Source of the DNA: Agaricus subrufescens
Taxonomy: Eukaryota > Basidiomycota > Agaricomycetes > Agaricales > Agaricaceae
Assembly (NCBI GenBank): GCA_029945375.1
Contig: CM057064.1
Location: 1,860,001-1,924,000 of the forward strand
Direction of reading: 5' to 3'
DNA length: 64,000 nt
The notes under the pieces were generated by a model. It did not search any database. It was not told the origin of the DNA and saw nothing but the letters and a program-made list of their open reading frames with translations. Below are positions 10,516 through 24,730 of this stretch, piece after piece; position 1 is the first letter of the stretch; each line of letters opens with the position of its first letter. The position numbers and the translations under genes are program-made.

Positions 10516-13429
10516 GAGTGTCTGTTAGCGCACAATCCACGACAGCAGCAAATTCCTTCGATCAACTCCCACGCACGCGGAAAAAAGAAAACCCACGCCC
10601 TCGAGGGGGTGCAAAGCATCCCGCTTGTTTCCATGTCGCCTCTTCGCTCCGCATCTCAGAAGTAAATCCGCCGAATGATGACAGCTGCTCTTCGGCATTG
10701 CATTTGACTTTTTCGTATTCACCGGCATTCCCAGGGACAGCTCCACGGGAAAGAAGATTGGCTTTGAAACTTGACGGACTAACAACTCATACCTACTCAG
10801 CTGTTGATTATCTATCAACGTCAACAGAAACACAACAAGACTGCATCGAGCACTTGATGGACAGCATTACTACTATCAACCGGACCGGCTCACAGTTTCT
10901 CATGTCTCCAGCAAATGCCGACACCGACCCCAAGTTTAACAGAAACCAGCGGCGGAAAGTTCGGGACCGCCCTCTTCTTCGTCTTCGCTTCTTTTCTATT
11001 GGCCCTCGAATCTGATCTAACTCTGCGGTCCGGCCCTTATCTGATCTCCAAACTCCTCTACAAAACCGACTAATTGATCATGGACTTCTTCCCGAGGATC
11101 GAAGACCCGATGTCAAAGCCAAGAGAACAATCGGAAATAAAGAGGCACTCAACGAAAAAATTGAAATCGATTGATTCGAAAACAAAAAAAAAAGCTGTAT
11201 TGATCCCTCAATCCCGCGTTTCGGAGAAACAAAACTTGGATTCGACGCAGATGTTCTGAGAACTGCCATCTCATGCTGCCATTTCAACATTGCTGGACGC
11301 GTCAAGAAAATTCAATGATAAAACACTACAAGAAAACCTGCATCCCACGAGTCGGACGATAAAACACTGATATGGTGGTCTCTGATATAATCCATGGCAC
11401 CATCAACATTTCTCGCATCGTCTTTGCCTCATTAAGTCAATCTTTCTCATCTAGACAGCTACAATCCACTAATTAAATCTCAATTTTCTGCCATTATCCC
11501 TCTTTAGGCCTAGTCTGTCTTGTGCTACAGCTGAACAGGGCTTGTTGTTATGTGCTTTACACCTCGGTTACACCTTCGGGCAAACTTTCTATTTTATCTC
11601 GCGGTCATGGACTATCAGAAACATCAGACGCTCATCGAATGATCGAAGCAATGTTATCATCGACAAGCAAAGATATCAAAAAAATGAAAGCGTCAAGGTA
11701 CTTCTGATAGTTTATCTCATCCCCAGATATAGTCAACATCTCTACACGACTCACCTCAAACCCAATCCATTCTTAACTGCACAACTGACGAAAACTCCCA
11801 ACTCATAATTATCCGTGTGTGACCGATCTTTCCCTTCCTTCACGCCTTTACCCCATATATGTTCCCTTCAACGGAAAAGAAGAGAAAAAAAGGAAACACA
11901 CGCTCTCCACCGAGTATCCAATTGTAATGGCCAGGTTTACTTCAACAGCCGAAAAAAGATCCACTAGCCCCAAATCCTCCCTCCGCCTATTCTCCAACGA
12001 CAGAAGATCCATCCCGAGCGTCAAAAAAACCAAACCTTGGGGGAAAAAACAAAAAGAAAAAGGGGGGGTGCCCTTATAGCCATGCGTCCACCATACTATG
12101 TTAAGAACAATTACTCATACTATAATGAGGTTGAGCTAATGTTAGATCGAAAAAGGGCAACATAATTCTAATAGAAGAAACCCTTCTTCTTTTTTAGGTC
12201 TTTCCTTTCTCCCTCATACATTCTTCTTACGAACATTCTGCTCCCAACCCTGTTCAGCAATTTCTAGCAACGTGACAACTACGCTTTAGATGTACATGAG
12301 AAGTTTCTGGAAGCCATTCCGAGGATCCGAATAATAACAATAATCAAAACTTTGGGTTCTTTCAACTCCTGACCGAGTCCGAGTTTGATTATCCACCGGT
12401 ATTTTTTTTCATTTTTTGCATTAACACACATACTCGCCCCTCCGCCTGTACGCGAGTGACACGCACACGCCCTCCATAAAAGCCGCGTTTCAAGATCTCA
12501 TTCAATAAAAACATCATCTCGGATCCTTTAATTCATTATCCAATAACCTACATCTTACCAATAAGAGTCGAAAATGAAACCCGACAAATTGAACACAACC
12601 TAAACTTAAGCTTATGCTTATCAATTCGTTTTTGGTCTCGGCGAAGATGAACGCCACAATCAGAAGAATGAGAAAAGCACGGATAGGTCATTTGAAGGAG
12701 ATGGCAAGTTTTTTTTTTTTTGCTTGCTTGACGGATACTCAAAAAGGGAAGGTTACATTGAGCGATGTCAGGAGAAGCAAAACTCTCGTATCATCATGAA
12801 GTGGTTAAGTACGACAAGTGGAGCAAACTACCAAAACTTAAAATGTCGGGTACGAGAAAATCACGGAGCCCGAACCATTGCTATAATATCAGGTGTAACC
12901 AAAAATCCAAGGGGAGGTCCGAATTCTTTACCACTGCAGCTCAGTATAACGAACGTAAAAAAAAAAAATTGGTATAGGCACTAAGTCACAGAGAACGATA
13001 AATGAGCGGGTAAAAGCATAGTAGCAAACGTAATGAATCATATCGGGAGACAGGTAAAAAGGAAGGAACATGAGAACGAAAACGAACGTTTGGGCTTGAG
13101 CTTTGCAGCAACAGATAATGACTCTCATCCAAAATTTTCATAAGATCGAAGGTTGTTTTATAATCGACAGGCATGATGAGTGAAGGAGGAAGGAAAGATT
13201 TTAGAAAAGGAAAGGAATAATGGCCCAAGATAGTAGAACAAAGTGAAATTAGGTCCATCGAAGAACATAACACAACGTCCAAGATTTCGTACACACTTTT
13301 CATGAATCAAAAACGAGAGATGCAACACATACTAGACAGATCTTTTGGAAGCAACTGTGACAAGTATTTTCGCGTGCGAATTACTTGGATCACTAAAACT
13401 TGACATCCGATTGATACCGAGTGATGGAT
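10516..13429. other. 2.9 kb stretch without a recognisable gene
   Basis: AT-rich with homopolymer runs (T11 near 12710-12720, A9 near 12958) and several AATAAA-like motifs. Open frames here are short and lack domain-like content on both strands. It must hold the promoter of mL58 (just above 10515) and the 3' end of the coiled-coil gene (just below 13430). No tRNA, repeat family or transposon was recognised. A long noncoding RNA or long UTR cannot be excluded. Confidence 0.5.
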
Positions 13430-15546
13430 TCAACTATTTTCGCTCCCAGGAGCATCGGGAGGTGACATGACACTCGAAGTCCGGGGACTGCTGATCCTCC
13501 GAGATGGCTGTTGATGGGGTGAGTTTGAAGATGGAACTGGGATCGGGCTACTGTTTCCCTCCGAGTGAGAATGTTGTCGAGTAAGCCCTGGTCTCTCTCT
13601 CACCCGGGGATGAGAGTCTCTGACAGGAGCATAACTTTGGCTCGGAGGGTGTTCTCGGTATGTTTGGGGAGGAGATGGGAGATTCGCACGTTGATGGTGA
13701 GATGACGATTCGAGATCGCGAGTACGCGGGGGATCTAGTCTGCTGGCTGAAACAGTAGCCAAACGCCGAGAGTCGTAGGGTGGTGATACGTGTCTGTCAC
13801 TGTCACCAGAGTGTGGGGGTGGTGGGGGAATGTGCCCGCGGACTTCCCATTCTTGCGACCAACTTGGTGAGGGGCGGCGACCAGCATCGGAGCGGTGCCG
13901 TGGGGGTTCGTGAGCCGGACCAAAGGTAGACGAAGACTCGGATGGCCCATAGCTTGCACCATTCCGGATTGGTTGTTTGCCCTTAGCCGAGCCGGGGCCC
14001 CCAGACTTATCGATGCCTTGTCGATGATCTGGCGATGTATTTCGCAACGTATCTTCCAAGTCTTCTACCCTTCGACGTAGGGTCGTCATCTCAGTTCTCA
14101 TACTATTTACTCGTTTCTCCACCGCAGCCTCGATTGTTTCATTTAGTTTCTCCTGCTGTAATGTTAGGTTTTGAACCAGAGCGTTTGATCGTTGCAGTTG
14201 TTCGCTGAGCCACGACTTGAGCTGTTTCGAATCATTAAGTGCATCGTAAAATAGCTCAAACGGCGCAAGGAACGCGTTTTTGTCGCCGGAATACCCAGGG
14301 TGTTGGAGAGAGGCCGGTGTGGGAGGGACGAGGGTTGTAGCGATGGGGACACTGGGTGCGGGTGGAGATCGTCTTGGGTTTGATATCATGGGCGTAGCGG
14401 CGGCGGCAGGTCGAAACCTAGATAGCCTGGTGGGCGTTGGGGGAACATTGGAAGCCACCTTGCGAACGTTATCCGTCGCACTCATGGCGGGTGGAAGGCG
14501 CGGCAAGGCCATCCCTAGGCGAGCCGATTGGAAATTACCTTGTCCAGCATGGGGAATGGGTGGAGCACTCTGGATGGCGGGTTGGAGGGAATCCGAAGAC
14601 TGGGCGTCCCTCGGGCTGATCAGAATGTCTGCGGGCTTTTTCTTACCACCAAAGAGGTCCGCTCGACGGCGGGCAAAGCTTATGGGGGGGAATGGGAGCG
14701 TCTGCGAGGGGGCGGGGGCTGGGGGATTCGGGTGATGGGTGGGAGCGAGCATGGGGTTGGGGCTGGTGGGACGTGTAGTTCCGGCTGGGGGCACACCACG
14801 GCGGATGCCTGGGCTTCGGCGGGTGGAGCGAGGGGGCACCGCACTCTTTGGAGCGGTGATGCGCTCCTCGGCGGAGGGAGGGGGAGGGTTTGTGTTGTTG
14901 GGGCCGGACGTGCTGCGTCGCTGCTCTATGAGAGCCTTCTGCTTCTGCTTGACGGAGAGCATCGACCGGACCTGTTCCATGGCGGTGGGGTTGTCTCGAT
15001 TGATTGTGACACCCATCACGACGGGCGAAATGGGGGTGGAGCTGGTCTGCTCGGCGAGTTCGGTGTCGAGGGCGTGGGGAGGGCCGCTGAGGGTGACGCG
15101 CCGCTTTTTGAGGGGCGAGGAGGAGGCAGTGGGGGACGGGGGGGCGACATCGAGCGGGGGGGAGTGGTCCTGGTCCTGTTCTTGCTTGATATGCAGGGGG
15201 CGGGGGGAGGCACGCCTGCACAGGGGAACATTGATCGGGTATTAGCAGAAGAGATGAAAAGGGGGACGCACGCGGAGCTGGTGGGGGAGAGGGAGATGTC
15301 CCGGTGGGGCCGCTTCCTGGGCGGGGGCGCGGGGTCGTCGTCGGGGTCGTCGACGCGGAGGTCGTCTGGGGAGATGCGGGGGTGGATGGGGGGGAGGGCG
15401 TTGTTGGCGGTGGAGATGCTGCTGAGGGAGTGGGTGCTGAACGCCTGGGCAAAGGGGGGCAGCGAGTGCGCGAGGTTGGAGGCCATGGGGGTGGGAAGAA
15501 AGGGGATCAGGCGAAAGACAACATATCGCTCATCACGCCCGCTCAT
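13430..15546 (-). CDS. Proline/serine-rich coiled-coil protein, unknown function
   Basis: I do not recognise the family. Exon 1 starts at 15546 (an in-frame ATG at 15486, MASNLAHSL, is the alternative) and includes a Pro/Asp/Arg-rich segment DDLRVDDPDDDPAPPPRKRP. A 50-60 nt intron near 15215-15270 joins it to exon 2 through ..LSPTSSA / RASPRPLHIKQEQ. Next come a basic patch PLKKRRVTLSG, which could be a nuclear signal, and a block that looks conserved, SPVVMGVTINRDNPTAMEQ followed by VRSMLSVKQKQKALIEQRR. The middle holds a clear coiled coil from about LQRSNALVQNLTLQQEKLNE to RRRVEDLEDTLR. The rest is low-complexity Pro/Ser/Arg. The stop is at 13430. It sits 57 bp downstream of the RTT109 stop on the same strand. 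A nuclear location is inference only. Confidence 0.65.
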
Positions 15547-15602
15547 GTGCTTGCTTTCCCAGCTCTGTATCTATGGCAATACAGTACATATCACCCACAA
15601 CT

Positions 15603-17153
15603 TCACATCAGATCTCGATTCCTCTTCTCCTTTTTCCGCGCCGTAAGCACCCTCACCGCGCCCCCGGCCCCCGCGCCCCCCCGACGCGTCGCCGCCCCGT
15701 TCGCCACCGCCACCCGCCCGTACACGTGCGTCCGGTACGTCTCCGCCGACGCCTCCGGCTCCGGGAACGGGTTCGGCGTCGTCTCCGCCCCCGCCGCCGT
15801 CTTCCGGCTGCGCGGCGGCGTGCTCGGATCGGCCCTCGCCCGCGGCTCAGGCGTCCCCCCGCGCTCGGCCTGTGGCGGCGGGCCCCTCCCGTCACACAGC
15901 CGCTCGATCGTGCGTTCCAGAGTTCCTGTCGACTTAATCGCTCGCTCCGCAGTGGAAAATTCCACTCCCGTCGTCAATGCCGTCAGGACCCGTTTATAGA
16001 TCTGTGACGAGACGTGCCACGGTCGAGGCTCCAGAGGTGAAGTCGCCTCATGGTTCGACAAACTTTTCGATCCTCCCTCGCCCTCATCATTGTCCTTCGC
16101 CGAAACCACCAGACTGAAAAACCCTGTAACGGCACCCATGACACATTCCTGTCGAAACGACATCCGCTCCCAAAACTCTTCTGGTGTCACCTTGCCCAAC
16201 TCCCCGAGCGGTCGATCGTCCTTCTCTTTCCCGTTCTCCCTTTCACTGCCGTCATTTTGTTGAATCCCCCCACCCACTGCGGCCGTTGCCGTCCTGGCAC
16301 GCTTTCGCACAGGCGATTTCACCTCCCCATTCGTCGTGTATGCAATCTCATCCAGAAACCTCGACTTTGGATCATCCTCGAAATAGGGAATATACTGCCC
16401 CAGATTGAGCGAGTGAGCCTCTCCAGGACAAGGCAAACACCCTTTGGGTAGCCTGTATGGATGTCCGTACTCCCATCCAACCTCCGATGGTGTCCCAGAT
16501 TTCAGAAAGTTTTCAGCCTCGAGCTGGCTATACCCGGGTAACACATAGAACGCCTGTACGGTGTTCGCCGTCGAGGGTGAAACCGATGACTCGGGAAGCG
16601 CTCCCGTCCTCGTTTTGCAACTCTCAACAACATCCAGTGCCGCCAACGACAGGATGCGTTTCCACCACCCACAGAGCTTGATATCGCTCAACGGGTGTTT
16701 CCCCTCAAACTGCGATGAATTGGGAAACAAATACTGGCCCTGCGCACGAGCGAAAAGCTGTATCCAGAGATTCCGCACACCCAGTGGTCTCGTGGCGTTA
16801 TCGGTGTAATACCTTAGAAACGCCCGTACTAGCGGCTGAGTAGGACTACTTCCCATAGACTGTCCCGTCGAATCCACTTTGCATACGTACAAGATGGCGC
16901 TAGAGGTAGAAGGGATATGGTACAAGTTGGCTTCGATCGCCGTTACGAGGACGCGCGGAGCATCTGGGTGATGTGATTGTTCAGAAAGCAAGACAAGGAC
17001 ATCCTGAACGTATGTTCGTGGCCTGGGTTTCGCGAATTGAAAAAGGGTGGTGTTTCTGCGAGGTGAAGACTGAAGAACGTGGATATGGAATTCGCGTGAG
17101 CCTGGTAGCGTGCGTAGCGAATCGAGGAGTATGTCGCGGAGGTTTGCTACCAT
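15603..17153 (-). CDS. RTT109: Histone H3-K56 acetyltransferase Rtt109
   Basis: Fungal p300-like acetyltransferase that, with the chaperones Vps75 and Asf1, acetylates new histone H3 at K56, supporting replication-coupled nucleosome assembly. The start at 17153 gives MVANLRDILLDSLRTLPG, the usual N-terminus; a longer frame upstream to 17249 lacks family likeness. Conserved parts are PRPRTYVQDVLVLLSEQ, GWWKRILSL, FYVLPGYSQLEAENFL and YFEDDPKSRFLDEIAY. The two Asp and the Lys of DDPK match the catalytic aspartates and the autoacetylated lysine region of the yeast enzyme (positions 287-290). The C-terminal third is Pro/Ser/Thr-rich and ends in a basic tail, TARKKEKRNRDLM. No intron seen; about 516 residues. 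Complete. Confidence 0.92.
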   Translation of the reverse strand: MVANLRDILLDSLRTLPGSREFHIHVLQSSPRRNTTLFQFAKPRPRTYVQDVLVLLSEQSHHPDAPRVLVTAIEANLYHIPSTSSAILYVCKVDSTGQSMGSSPTQPLVRAFLRYYTDNATRPLGVRNLWIQLFARAQGQYLFPNSSQFEGKHPLSDIKLCGWWKRILSLAALDVVESCKTRTGALPESSVSPSTANTVQAFYVLPGYSQLEAENFLKSGTPSEVGWEYGHPYRLPKGCLPCPGEAHSLNLGQYIPYFEDDPKSRFLDEIAYTTNGEVKSPVRKRARTATAAVGGGIQQNDGSERENGKEKDDRPLGELGKVTPEEFWERMSFRQECVMGAVTGFFSLVVSAKDNDEGEGGSKSLSNHEATSPLEPRPWHVSSQIYKRVLTALTTGVEFSTAERAIKSTGTLERTIERLCDGRGPPPQAERGGTPEPRARADPSTPPRSRKTAAGAETTPNPFPEPEASAETYRTHVYGRVAVANGAATRRGGAGAGGAVRVLTARKKEKRNRDLM

Positions 17154-18135
17154 TAAGATGCCGTGAGAAACATCTTTGCGCTCGGTGTCACACAAAAGCC
17201 AGAGAGACGACGACAACTCGCCAGTCCCTGCATTTCTCATTTCCACCATCTAAACATCTGAACGTCCTTGAAAACGGTCCGAATATTCACCGTCGAAATC
17301 AGCATCCTCGGAAAATACATAACGCAATTTCCTTCATGTATTAATATATCCATTTTCATCATCCTTGATAAAACCATCTGCTCCCGCTTGACAGCCGAAT
17401 AATTTTCATATGCTATAGCTCCCTTTCGCTTAGCTTCCTTCATGAGGATTCCAAGCCGAACAATTTTATCGGATACAATTACACCGCCTTACAGAAAAAT
17501 CAGAATTCGGAGGTTCCGAGGGAGAGGGGGAGAGGCAACAAAGGGGCAGGGTCTCCTCCACGTTTCACAACTCCCTTTTCCACAAGGGACCAACTTTTCA
17601 CTGGGGTTACGACAGGAACCCAACCACCTGATTCGACTTCTATTCTATGACCAGACGGATGAAGACAGGGATAGGAAACAATCATCCCTGGCACACAAAT
17701 CCCATGCATTAATCACTCAGGGTTAGCCCACCACGCCGCGTTTTATTCTTTCGCCTTGTTTCCTTCACCCGTTCTTAACCTCATTCATTGCACCCCTAAT
17801 ACTAGCGACACTTTCACATTCTTCAACCGAGACAGATAATTATACCAACCACGAATATACATAACGCATAAATATACATACAGTCACCGACAGTGGAGCT
17901 CGGGGTATACCTGTTTCTGCCTTGCATTGAGAACAATCGATATAGAACACGCTAGCCTGATACAGCTGCACCCCAAAATGCCTCCAGGAACTGAAGATGC
18001 GTCGTAAAATAGGTCTTATCGAACGGTCCGGACCTAATCAGATGTTCCTGATGCAATAGGTTTTACTGGCTACACGTTCAATCCAGAAGTAATTTATCTC
18101 GTCGTCAGTTCATCCGTCATAGCCTAATAGAAACC
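17154..18135. other. Intergenic, RTT109 promoter side
   Basis: About 980 bp between the RTT109 start and the stop of the DUF6534 gene, both on the minus strand. It is AT-rich. I see no coding exon with family likeness, repeat or RNA gene. It must hold the RTT109 promoter and the 3' UTR of the membrane protein gene. Confidence 0.45.
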
Positions 18136-20338
18136 CTATATACGCACCGATGACATCCCACTCCCATCAAACACATCGTCCGCCTTGGAATACGTTTGCA
18201 TCTGCACGTTCACTGCTATCCCACCTCGAGTATCCTGTCTCGAACGGACATCTGCAACTTTAAACTCCGAGAAACGCGAATTCAGCTCTCTGGGGCTCAA
18301 AGGAGGACCTGATGCATCCCCATAAGTGCCATCTCGCGGCCGCATTCGGTCTCTCAACGATCCTCGGCTGTTCAATCTGCCATTCCAGAAACTTGTGGTA
18401 AGTACTTCAAGGGGAAGAAGACTGACAAACATCACTCAACGAAGCAAGCAGTGAATTCACATAGCCTGTAAAACGTCCATGTGAGTTACTGGTGCCCCAC
18501 AAGGTTTGAATTACGTTTAGACGGTGCAAATATGAAAGGGTTGAAAGGGTTGAAAGGCAACAGAAACTAGGGTGGTGATAACAACCAAGGGAACTCACAT
18601 TTCCCCATGATCCAGAAAAACGCCAGCCAGATATAGTTAGTAGGCATCGTTGCGAACTGAAGGCGACTTTTAGTATTCTAATGAGAATAATTTGAAGGAA
18701 AAATGTGAATTACTGTGATGACGCAGATGAATGCCAGAATACTATTGTGCACAAGGTCAGGTCACCACAATCAAGAGTGAGTACGCATTCAATCTGACCT
18801 TGTAACAAGACCGGTGGTCAGGCTGTATGCAATGAGCGTGGTAATCAAGCTATCGGTGCTTTTGGATGGCGGCATTTTAGAACTGTACAAAAGTTCCAAG
18901 CGGGAATGTTCATTACCTGTAGAACCCCGTCCGGCTCTTCAGTAAATAATAGCACAACGCTACTGCGATAAGGACATCCGCCGCCGCCGCACTTCCAAGC
19001 CCCGTGGTGGTCACCCACTGAATGTTGATTGGTTAATTAGCAGTGCGGCTAATGCGAGGGATGCTTCAACGCACTATTAATTTAGAAAACTTGGAAATGT
19101 CCACAAGGATGAATCTATGGCGTAGATTAAGTGACCATTCGAGACGGAGAGTAGAACGTCAAACTGACTCTTCCACCGTAAATACTAGGATTGGGTGAGA
19201 CAGGGGGCTGACTCAGAAGCATATAGTTGACATACCAACTCCCAACCCTGACAGAACCCACGGTTTCAATCAACTCAATTTCCACGCACTGGGAACCTTA
19301 CCGAAATGAACGAACGCAAGTACAACCTGAAATTTTATCAGACGGACTTTTTTGTTTTTTTTTGGGAAAACGCTGACTTACAATCAAAGATACTAAAATT
19401 ATATTCTTGGACACTGCCAGAATTGTCAGGCCGGTCTATCACCCAGTGATAAAGCTTCTAAAAAGACTCACAGATCCAAACGCGGCGAGCGAAAAAACTA
19501 GCAAAATAGTGGTTAATGTACACGTATCACCGAATGTCGAATTTTGTTACCACTCGACGATTAGGCCTATCAAGCCCTGCCCCACATTTCAATGCCTATT
19601 GAACTCGTAACGAGAAGTATAACGTACATTGCAGTCTGTTTGAAGCTTCAGGGCACCGTGTCAGTACTTTCAAGTGGGACAGGAGCACCCTAAAATACGA
19701 ACACTTAGACTCCTGGAGAAAAAATATATATTTCAGCCGTTAAATGTCGGGTGTAGATGCCTCACCAGGTAGCCTTTCCCAATGCCTCGCCGTTCTGGTA
19801 GTTGACTACAAGGTACCTGCAATTGCATAATTGATACCGTAATTATTGCTAGACTAATGACCATACTCACCAGTACAAGGCTATCGTACAAAAAACCGAT
19901 TGGATCGTATCAAGTGCCCTATAGGAACGAGGGTCTGAGTAAGTGGGAAAATAACGAAAATATTATCCCAACCAGACAAAAGCCACCTAAACCAACGGTC
20001 ATCCAAAAATGATCACTACGCAAGTGAAATGGCAACGTACCAGAGCCTTGGTGCCTATCGGGTCTTTGGGGTATGTTCTGGATATTGACGCTGATTATTA
20101 CCACCGAGATACACGAACGATCAAATTCACCTGTAGTAAAAGAATCTATTGGAAGCTAAATCAACACTCGTAAAAATTATTTAGTGGCATAGCTCACGTC
20201 TGTAATACAGTTGCGCCATATAACCTAATCGCCAGTTCAGCATAAACCTTGATTCGCGAAAACTCCAATAATAACGTACATAGAGCCAACAACGAGGCCA
20301 ATTAACAAGGCCCCGTACGTCGAGTCTAAAGTTGACAT
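18136..20338 (-). CDS. DUF6534-type seven-helix membrane protein
   Basis: A family greatly expanded in mushroom-forming fungi; its function is not known. The start at 20338 gives MSTLDSTYGALLIGLVVGSM, then LYGATVLQT, matching the family opening. Later exons read YPKDPIGTKAL, VAFVW, ALDTIQSVFCTIALYWYLV, FFARRVWILSKNIILVSLIV, GLGSAAAADVLIAVALCYYL and a following LKSRTGFYR, then TDSLITTLIAYSLTTGLVT, FATMPTNYIWLAFFWIMGK and YVNSLLASL. These are membrane spans with the usual YVNSLLA end before a hydrophilic, Arg/Ser-rich cytosolic tail (RGSLRDRMRPRDGTYG). About a dozen introns, and one exon of only 14 nt at 19973-19986. The tail ends at TAG 18136-18138. Family assignment rests on the pattern of short motifs; individual splice sites are less certain. 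Confidence 0.75.
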
Positions 20339-21857
20339 GTCAGAATTTCTACAACGAACGACAGTAGGAGTCGTTAATGACAAGAGCAAAGCGAGGGTAA
20401 GGAAGCATCGTTCATCCTTCCACCTTTGGCCATATAACATCTGGTCGCCGGCTGACATAAGTGGCGGCAGATATTTTTGCTTTACCACTCCTGTCCAACT
20501 CCTGTCGGATTTGAGTCGGACTGTCCAGTGTAACTATACCAAATAAGGCAAGGCTCGGGTAAGCAAAATGTCCTTGTGATGCTTTGATCGAAACATATCT
20601 TGCCTAAAGCAGAAGCCACGAACACAAGATGGGGATGGGGTAAGATGTGGCGGGACATGTCAGGAAGTCTCGACCACACTGTGGGTAGCCGTGTGAGAAA
20701 GAAGAAGCGGAGGCTGAAAAGCGCTCATCATTGTCTTGCGGAAAAAAGCGCTTTAAATGCTCTTTTTTTTTGAGTTGCCGAGAGATAAACGCCGGGCGGC
20801 GCTGGAGTATCACAAGACCTCAACAAGGACTATCATCCCCGTTTTACAGCGGCATATTGCACCGAGCGGACTCCACATCGAGGGAATGGTTTCACTCTTT
20901 CCTGAGTGTGCGATTTCGGTTGCTGACTCTTACTTCAACCGAGAAGTTTCTCGTGGCAAAGGTGGTTCTCGTGGCAAATCATGCCACCGTCGGATCGAAT
21001 TGTGACATGTTCTTCCAGTGTTCTTCCCACTACTCGAACTTAACTGTATAGCTCCAAGCGTAAGAAGTGTTTGTCATCCATTCTCGGAGAATTGATTTGA
21101 GGTGTGGAACTACAACAAGTGTATGTTCGCGATCAATATACGAAATAACCGGACTCGATTTTTGAAAATACGCACGGGTTATGCACATGGGTATTTCGAC
21201 TTGGCATCATATTTTTATCTTTCCTTGCAATGTCAACGCAATCAAGGTGTCAGGGTTTTACTTATTTAGTAAAATTTACCTAACTTGCTTGCCTCTCAAC
21301 GTAATTTGCAAAACCGAGCCTCTCGCAGCCGACTGGCCGCCTTCCAAGAAGCGGCCTGTGGGAGCCAGTTTTCCCATCAGGTTTTTTTTTTGGGCCTGAT
21401 CACTGTAAGTACGTTGTGTGTGGCGGTGGAACAGATGCACTTCCCTGCTTAGATCTCGGCGCAGCCCTTCTGCTCAGTTGTTGTTTCATCAAAAGCGATT
21501 TTGTCGGGTTCCTCGAGTCGACGAAAAATTTTGTACTCCAGAGGTAGTTCTATAATGGCTTGACGGGGCCTACGTCTTGTCAAAACATCATTTCACTTTG
21601 TTTGGGACACGAATAGGAGTGATAAAAATTTGAATGAAAGGCACGATAGGAGTTTCTCGTAAGACCTGCAGTGGGCTAGCTCCTTCCGCTAGCTGAAACG
21701 CACTAGCCAGAAGATTGGTAATAAAATACAATTGACATATACTTAGAATTGGAGCGTCAACTGTGAGCCACCCACAAACAAAATTCACGCACCAACTATA
21801 CAACGATCTGGTCCATGAGATTGACGGGTAATATCATACAAGGGAAGTAATGTGGAG
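20339..21857. other. Intergenic, 1.5 kb
   Basis: Lies between the start of the DUF6534 gene and the stop of cullin-1, both minus. No family-like exon was seen. A small GC-rich patch near 21335-21375 contains nested inverted repeats (ACTGGC..GCCAGT around GGCCGC..GCGGCC). The rest is mixed, with T and A runs. The DUF6534 promoter lies directly above 20338. Confidence 0.4.
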
Positions 21858-24639
<2,782 letters not shown>

Positions 24640-24730
24640 GGTGGGGACAGTCAAGGCTCGAGAGACGCGTCTTCTCTCGACGGCTGATCTATCGAGGCAA
24701 ACAAATCCATATCGCCTATTTTTAGTCTAG

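Noticed and set aside
10518..11015. 165-codon plus-strand frame upstream of mL58
   Set aside because: First start is not ATG-supported, the composition is mixed, and it overlaps the mL58 promoter; treated as chance.
14528..15646. Long plus-strand open frame of about 370 codons, rich in Gly
   Set aside because: It is antisense to the proline-rich exon; GC-rich Pro codons read as Gly on the other strand and few stops arise. No domain likeness.
15304..16007. Plus-strand open frames opposite RTT109
   Set aside because: Antisense shadows of the GC-rich RTT109 C-terminal region, with arginine or valine runs and no family features.
17154..17249. Longer N-terminus for RTT109
   Set aside because: The extra 32 residues do not resemble the family; MVANLRDILLDSL is the normal start.
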